Assembly: GCA_022009995.1 (NCBI GenBank)
Contig: CP091734.1
Span: forward strand, 1 to 64,000
Length of the DNA stretch: 64,000 nucleotides
Direction: 5' to 3'
Source: Clostridiales bacterium
GTDB lineage: Bacteria > Bacillota > Clostridia > Christensenellales > CAG-917
This document shows, in pieces, positions 60,580 to 64,000 of this stretch. Each line of letters begins with the position of its first letter. Positions within the stretch are counted from its first letter, which is position 1. The position numbers and the translations under genes were made by a program. The notes beneath the pieces are model-generated. The model did not search any database and was not told the origin of the DNA. It saw only the letters and a program-made list of their open reading frames with translations.

Positions 60580-60912
60580 TTATCCGTAAACTTTCTTATC
60601 GGCATTCATTTCACGATAAAGTTGTTTCACACATTTATAGGCTTCCGCAAGACGGAATATGTAACGCTGTCGCTCGACCGACGTCATCTTTTCAAATCTG
60701 TCCTGATCGATAAGGCACGTTATGGGATTTCTGTCGTTGCCGCTTTCGATAATCGAACACATTTTGCAAAGCGTATCGTTGTTTCCGACAAGTTTAAGAA
60801 GAACGTCGTACTTTCTCAAAGGAATAACGCCGACAAACGTCGGAAAATTGCCGTTTTTAAGCATTCTCGATTTTGCCTCGCGTGCGTACTGCCTGAATGT
60901 TGAATTTGCCAT
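60580..60912 (-). CDS. Conserved-looking small protein of unknown function
   Basis: I do not recognise this 110-residue protein. It begins MANSTFRQYAREAKSRMLKN and is basic and mostly helical, with PTFVGVIPLRKYDVLLKLVG, a Cys pair (TLCKMCSII) and MTSVERQRYIFRLAEAYKCV. No signal peptide or membrane segment. The ATG at 60910-60912 is preceded by GGAGG; the in-frame upstream extension is AT-rich leader and was rejected. It is intact, monocistronic, with its own terminator. The two Cys separated by two residues plus a later lone Cys could bind a metal, but a third or fourth ligand is not clear. Confidence 0.7.
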   Translation of the reverse strand: MANSTFRQYAREAKSRMLKNGNFPTFVGVIPLRKYDVLLKLVGNNDTLCKMCSIIESGNDRNPITCLIDQDRFEKMTSVERQRYIFRLAEAYKCVKQLYREMNADKKVYG

Positions 60913-61231
60913 AAATCTAATTTCCTCCAAAATCATAATATGTTTATATTTTACTACTTTGTACGAAAAAGTGAAAACGAAATAAATCAATTTATTGACA
61001 AATATTTTGACATACGGCGTGTTATTTAATAATTTTTGGCATATGTGCAAAAATGCGGATTTTAACGTTTTTTTCACACTTTTTTTATATACAAAAAGTA
61101 AATAAACGTCAAAAAAATTATCGAAAACGACGCGTAATTTTCGCACAATTCTTCTTTTTTTAAGAAAATCATTGCGTTTATACCGCTTCCGTTAAGTTTG
61201 TTTCGGGTTTTGTCGAATTTGAAAAATCCAT
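60913..61231. other. AT-rich intergenic region
   Basis: About 320 bases without a credible ORF. It contains a T- and A-rich stretch that probably includes the promoter and leader of the unknown 110-residue gene. No strong hairpin or known motif was seen. Confidence 0.6.
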
Positions 61232-61257
61232 AAAAAAAACGCCGACTTTCGTCGGCG
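61232..61257 (-). terminator. Terminator of the HAD hydrolase gene
   Basis: CGCCGAC-TTTC-GTCGGCG (61240-61257) with a T8 run on the minus strand. Confidence 0.9.
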
Positions 61258-61271
61258 CGGAAGCCTAAATA

Positions 61272-62117
61272 TCAGTAGTTTTCTTTCGATTTGTCGTATT
61301 GCGAAAGGCTCAGTTCCATAAGGTCGTTTTCGGCGGCAAGCATATCGACAATGCGTTTTACGATGCGCATAAGTTCGGAATCTTTTGTATAATCGGCTTT
61401 CGCCATAAAGTTGATGCGCCCCGCTTTCATCATTTTGCGCGCGTTTTCCTGCTCGTCTGCGTAAACGCCGATGCTGTGCCCGCCGTTGAGCTTTGTTACC
61501 TTCATACTCGGGACGTCGGTCAACCCGTCGCCGATATAAATCATATTGCAAAACGGAATGCGACGGTTTCTTTCTTCCATCGAATCGTTCAGGTTTTTGT
61601 CGTCCGACACGTCGAAAATGCCCTTGTTTATGCGGTACAAAAACTGGATTTTACTTGTATAATTCAGCGCGACCGCAGGCCAGTACGGCACGCCGTATTC
61701 GTCGTAAACGAACTCGCTTGCGAAAATTTCACAGAAATTCTTTGCGATTTCCGTGCCCTCGATGATTTTTTTCAGACCGCTGCTGATGATGTAATGCTCG
61801 ATAACGACGCCTTTGCTCTTGCCGTATTCGTTGACGGCGTCGAACCACTCCGTCACGCCGGGATAGTAATTGACGTCTTTGCCGAGTTCTTTCAGGGTGT
61901 CCGCGGTCAGCACCGACTTTCCCCTTGCCCGCTCGATCATAAAATACATCATTGCAAGGATACCGTCCATTTTCTTTTCGTGCGCCATGTTGTTGCAATC
62001 GCGCCAAAAGTCTTCGGGCGTCATACCAAGGCTCGGAATAAAGCCGTAGTCCTGCATATCCTTGTCCGTGAGCGTTTTGTCAAAATCGTAAATCAATGCG
62101 ACAATATTTCTTTTCAT
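61272..62117 (-). CDS. HAD-family hydrolase, phosphoserine phosphatase-like
   Basis: A 281-residue HAD hydrolase. Motif I YDFDKTLT at residues 10-17, motif II region YIISSGLKKIIEG, motif III Lys in NYTSKIQFLYRINKG, and motif IV MIYIGDGLTDVPSMK. A large helical cap (residues 20-95) lies after motif I. It resembles PSP-like HAD proteins of Firmicutes that act on small phosphates. The substrate is unknown. It is intact and monocistronic, with its own promoter and terminator. Confidence 0.83.
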   Translation of the reverse strand: MKRNIVALIYDFDKTLTDKDMQDYGFIPSLGMTPEDFWRDCNNMAHEKKMDGILAMMYFMIERARGKSVLTADTLKELGKDVNYYPGVTEWFDAVNEYGKSKGVVIEHYIISSGLKKIIEGTEIAKNFCEIFASEFVYDEYGVPYWPAVALNYTSKIQFLYRINKGIFDVSDDKNLNDSMEERNRRIPFCNMIYIGDGLTDVPSMKVTKLNGGHSIGVYADEQENARKMMKAGRINFMAKADYTKDSELMRIVKRIVDMLAAENDLMELSLSQYDKSKENY

Positions 62118-62124
62118 ACCTTAT

Positions 62125-62153
62125 ATTATACCACGCGCGAAAAAGATATTCAA
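62125..62153 (-). promoter_or_regulatory. Promoter of the HAD hydrolase gene
   Basis: On the minus strand TTGAAT - 17 bases - TATAAT, about 8 bases before the ATG, implying a very short leader. Confidence 0.7.
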
Positions 62154-62170
62154 GGGATTTTTTGTGCAAT

Positions 62171-62193
62171 AAAAAACCCCGAAATACCGGGGT
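62171..62193 (-). terminator. Terminator of oadB-oadG
   Basis: ACCCCG / CGGGGT hairpin (62176-62193) with a T-run on the minus strand, 22 bases after the oadG stop. Confidence 0.85.
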
Positions 62194-62214
62194 ATTTTAT
62201 TTGATAAAGACTTT

Positions 62215-62481
62215 TTATTCGGGCTTATTCTCGTCGATGGTTTGGATCCTCTTTTCGGCGCGCGCCCCTTTTTTCGCCTCGTATTTTTCTTTCAGCTTGT
62301 CTTTAAGGGGTTTGTAGCCTTCCTTTTCCTTGTTTTTCGCAATTCTTTTTTCGATATACTGCATAAGTTTGACAAGGATAATAAGGATTGCGATCACGAT
62401 AAACACCGCAAGCACGCCGTATCCCATAATTTCCAGGGATTTCATTACGTTTTCTTTGACTGCCGATACTGCGTATAACAT
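62215..62481 (-). CDS. oadG: OadG-family gamma subunit of a Na+-translocating decarboxylase
   Basis: An 88-residue protein with one transmembrane helix (GYGVLAVFIVIAILIILVKL) after a short N-terminus, then a long basic cytoplasmic tail (KRIAKNKEKEGYKPLKDKLK). Gamma subunits anchor and assemble the decarboxylase complex. It follows oadB by 12 bases. It is intact. The usual Zn-binding His/Pro-rich C-terminus is not evident, so assignment rests on the helix position and the neighbour. Confidence 0.72.
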   Translation of the reverse strand: MLYAVSAVKENVMKSLEIMGYGVLAVFIVIAILIILVKLMQYIEKRIAKNKEKEGYKPLKDKLKEKYEAKKGARAEKRIQTIDENKPE

Positions 62482-62493
62482 AGTTTCGCCTCC

Positions 62494-63587
62494 TTATAAA
62501 ACAAGACCGATGATAAGGCCGCCGACGATTGCGGACGCGATTTGTCCCGAAACGTTTGCGCCGACAGCGTGCATCAGAAGGTGATTTGTAGGATCTTCCT
62601 TAATTCCCATTTTCTGCACTATTCGCGCGCTCATGGGGAATGCGGAAATACCAGCCGCGCCGATCATGGGATTGATTTTTTCTTTCAGGAACAAGTTCAT
62701 GACTTTTGCAAGCATCACGCCCGAGAACGTGTCGAAAATGAATGCACAAAGTCCCAGCCCCATAATCATAAGAGTCTGGACGGTTATGAAGTTTTCGGCT
62801 TTCATCGTAAACGCGATGGTGATGCCCAAAAACAGCGTAACAAGGTTTGTCAGCACGTCTTTTGCGGTGTCGGTAAGGTAATTCAGCACGCCGCACTCTC
62901 TTATGAGGTTGCCGAACATAAGCATGCCGACAAGCGACAACGACGCGGGCGCGATAAGCCCCGACACAATCGTTACGAGAATGGGGAACAGAATTTTCGT
63001 GCGTTTCGAAACCGAAGCGGGCTTGTATTCCATACGGATCAGACGCTCTTTTTGGTTGTCGTGAGTTTGATGACCGCGGGCTGAATAATCGGCACGAGCG
63101 CCATATACGAATACGCGACGACCATAATTGGTCCGACGTAATTACTTTTTAAGGTTTGCGCGACGACAATCGACGTAGGTCCGTCCGCCGCCCCGATAAT
63201 ACCGATCGACGCAGCGTCTTCGATGCTGAATCCGCAAGCTGCGGCAAGCAAAATCGTCAAAAATATGCCGAATTGCGCCGCCCCGCCGAACAAGAACAAC
63301 TTCGGGTTTGAAAGCAGCGGCCCGAAATCGATCATCGCGCCGATACCGATAAAGAGTACAAGCGGCATAATCTCGTTCATTTCGATTCCGATTGCGAAAA
63401 GACTGCTCATTACGCCCTCCGCGCCCGAAAACGGAATGTTGATAAGAATCGCACCGAATCCCATCGGCAACAACAGCGCGGGTTCCATATCCTTTTTGAT
63501 TGCAAGGAAAATCAACAGCGCGCCGAGACACCACATTATTACCTGTTGCCAGGTAACGGCTGCTATGGTTTCGTACAAAAATTCCAT
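62494..63587 (-). CDS. oadB: Na+-translocating decarboxylase beta subunit (OadB/GcdB/MmdB type)
   Basis: Integral membrane subunit that couples decarboxylation of carboxybiotin to Na+ export; about 364 residues. Motifs: FGAILINIPFSG, LVLFIGIGAMIDFGPLLSNP, and GIIGAADGPTSIVVAQTL, which holds the conserved Asp of the Na+ path; second half GAAGISAFPMSARIVQKMG and HAVGANVSGQIASAIVGG. The frame breaks once near 63040. ATG at 63585-63587 with GGAGG. No carboxyltransferase or biotin-carrier gene is in the window, so the substrate (oxaloacetate, methylmalonyl-CoA, glutaconyl-CoA or malonate) is open. A structured RNA leader precedes it. Confidence 0.9.
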
Positions 63588-63597
63588 AAATCCTCCG

Positions 63598-63631
63598 AAA
63601 AAATATGGCAAGACTGTTGAACAGTCTTGCC
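63598..63631 (-). terminator. Terminator in the oadB leader
   Basis: On the minus strand GGCAAGACTG-TTCAA-CAGTCTTGCC forms a 10-pair perfect stem followed by ATATTTTTT, ending about 11 bases before the oadB ATG. Its 5' arm is also the 3' side of the upstream structured RNA, so the two folds exclude each other. Confidence 0.88.
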
Positions 63632-63710
63632 AATTGTGATTAAACCAGAATAAAAATTCGTGTTAGTGACTTAATCTCGCCTTATAAAGACGACGGCTAC
63701 TCCCTATTAC
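63620..63710 (-). ncRNA. Candidate riboswitch in the oadB leader (Na+/metal type)
   Basis: Between promoter and terminator the minus-strand RNA can fold as a multi-stem structure: P1 AATAG / CTGTT, GCC / GGC, a hairpin CGTCTT / AAGGCG, and a long arm GATTAA / TTAATC topped by GAAT / ATTC. Unpaired conserved-looking blocks are GGGAGTAGC at the 5' side, GTCACTAACA in the middle and GGCAAGAC at the 3' side. GGAGTAGC and GCAAGAC also occur in yybP-ykoY (Mn2+) aptamers; the Na+-sensing DUF1646 class is an alternative that would suit a Na+ pump. Class assignment is inference. Confidence 0.6.
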
Positions 63711-63716
63711 GAAATA

Positions 63717-63745
63717 ATAATATTAAATCGCAAAAATTTTGTCAA
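63717..63745 (-). promoter_or_regulatory. oadB promoter
   Basis: On the minus strand TTGACA - 17 bases - TATTAT, a near-perfect sigma-A promoter just after the ilvE stop; the transcript would begin right at the structured RNA. Confidence 0.78.
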
Positions 63746-63751
63746 CGGTTT

Positions 63752-64000
63752 TCAGTTAAGTCTTACTACCCAGCCGAATTCGTCCTTGATTCTGCCGTAC
63801 TGAATCCCGGTGAGAGTGTCGTAAAGCCAGCCGGTGATTTTGCCCATTTTGCCGTCGTTTATGGTCATCACGTCGTCCTTGTAGCCGATTGTGCCGACGG
63901 GAGAAATAACAGCCGCCGTACCCGTGCCGAACGCCTCGTTAAGTTTCCCTTCCTTATAATCATTTTCAAGTTCGTCAATGGAAACCGCGCGTTCTTCGAC
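63752..64000 (-). CDS. ilvE: Branched-chain amino acid aminotransferase, C-terminal part
   Basis: The last 82 codons of a class IV PLP aminotransferase. EERAVSIDELENDYKEGKLN is followed by EAFGTGTAAVISPVGTIGYK, the family's C-terminal signature, and it ends IKDEFGWVVRLN. Transfers amino groups between glutamate and Leu/Ile/Val keto acids. The gene continues beyond the window edge. No frame break is seen in the visible part. Confidence 0.9.
   Translation of the reverse strand, partial: VEERAVSIDELENDYKEGKLNEAFGTGTAAVISPVGTIGYKDDVMTINDGKMGKITGWLYDTLTGIQYGRIKDEFGWVVRLN

Noticed and set aside
60913..61146. Long N-terminal extension of the 110-residue protein
   Set aside because: It reads through AT-rich leader DNA without a ribosome-binding site; the internal ATG at 60910-60912 has GGAGG.
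1..64000. CRISPR array, rRNA operon, prophage or complete insertion sequence
   Set aside because: I saw no regularly spaced repeats, rRNA signature sequences, phage structural genes or transposase genes in the window.

Overview
The window looks like a chromosomal segment of an anaerobic, spore-forming member of the Firmicutes, probably class Clostridia. The evidence is the [FeFe]-hydrogenases, a bifunctional AdhE, Rex-like operators, the sporulation genes spoVT and spoVM, an S-box (SAM-I) riboswitch, and long gene blocks in the same order as the Bacillus/Clostridium core chromosome. Nearly all genes lie on the minus strand. Only spoVT, a pair of ABC exporter genes, rpmB and a tRNA cluster are on the plus strand. 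I cannot name the genus.

Layout, left to right. (1) 1-9 kb: the 3' part of spoVT, then a minus-strand fermentation and hydrogen operon read adhE - small-molecule kinase - two thioredoxin-like ferredoxins - sensory [FeFe]-hydrogenase with PAS domain - SpoIIE-type phosphatase - group-B-like [FeFe]-hydrogenase, with two Rex-like operators upstream. (2) 9-15 kb: a LysR regulator, gdhA, a HAD phosphatase, an aldo/keto reductase, a small orphan ORF behind a SAM riboswitch and terminator, and trpB with an attenuator-like leader. (3) 15-23.5 kb, the accessory part: a heterodimeric ABC exporter, a MITE-like element, a MATE pump, tRNA-Gly/Cys/Leu, a decayed PDZ-type fragment and a two-component system. 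(4) 23.5-44 kb: housekeeping blocks recG-fakA-yloU / rpmB / spoVM, then comM-dprA-topA-trmFO-hslV-hslU-hisS-aspS-rseC-trxA-glyA, an unusual lipoprotein/membrane glycosyltransferase-like fusion, and rplS. (5) 44-60 kb: AIR synthase-yloC-remA-gmk-rpoZ-coaBC-priA-def-fmt-rsmB-rlmN-rsgA-rpe-DUF1292, then pcrA-ligA. (6) 60-64 kb: an unknown 110-residue protein, a HAD hydrolase, the Na+-pump subunits oadG/oadB behind a structured RNA leader, and the 3' end of ilvE.

Two caveats shape the reading. First, about 30 genes, including essential single-copy ones (topA, aspS, hisS, glyA, priA, pcrA), are split by one or more 1-2 base frame changes, several at short homopolymers. This looks like uncorrected consensus error and not gene decay, so I give the whole reconstructed span as one CDS and state where the frame breaks. 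Second, spoVT at the left edge is especially damaged, as expected near a low-quality contig end.

The most interesting content is regulatory: the OadB leader RNA (possibly sodium- or metal-sensing), the SAM riboswitch controlling an unknown small protein, the Rex-controlled hydrogen-sensing operon, and the trpB leader.
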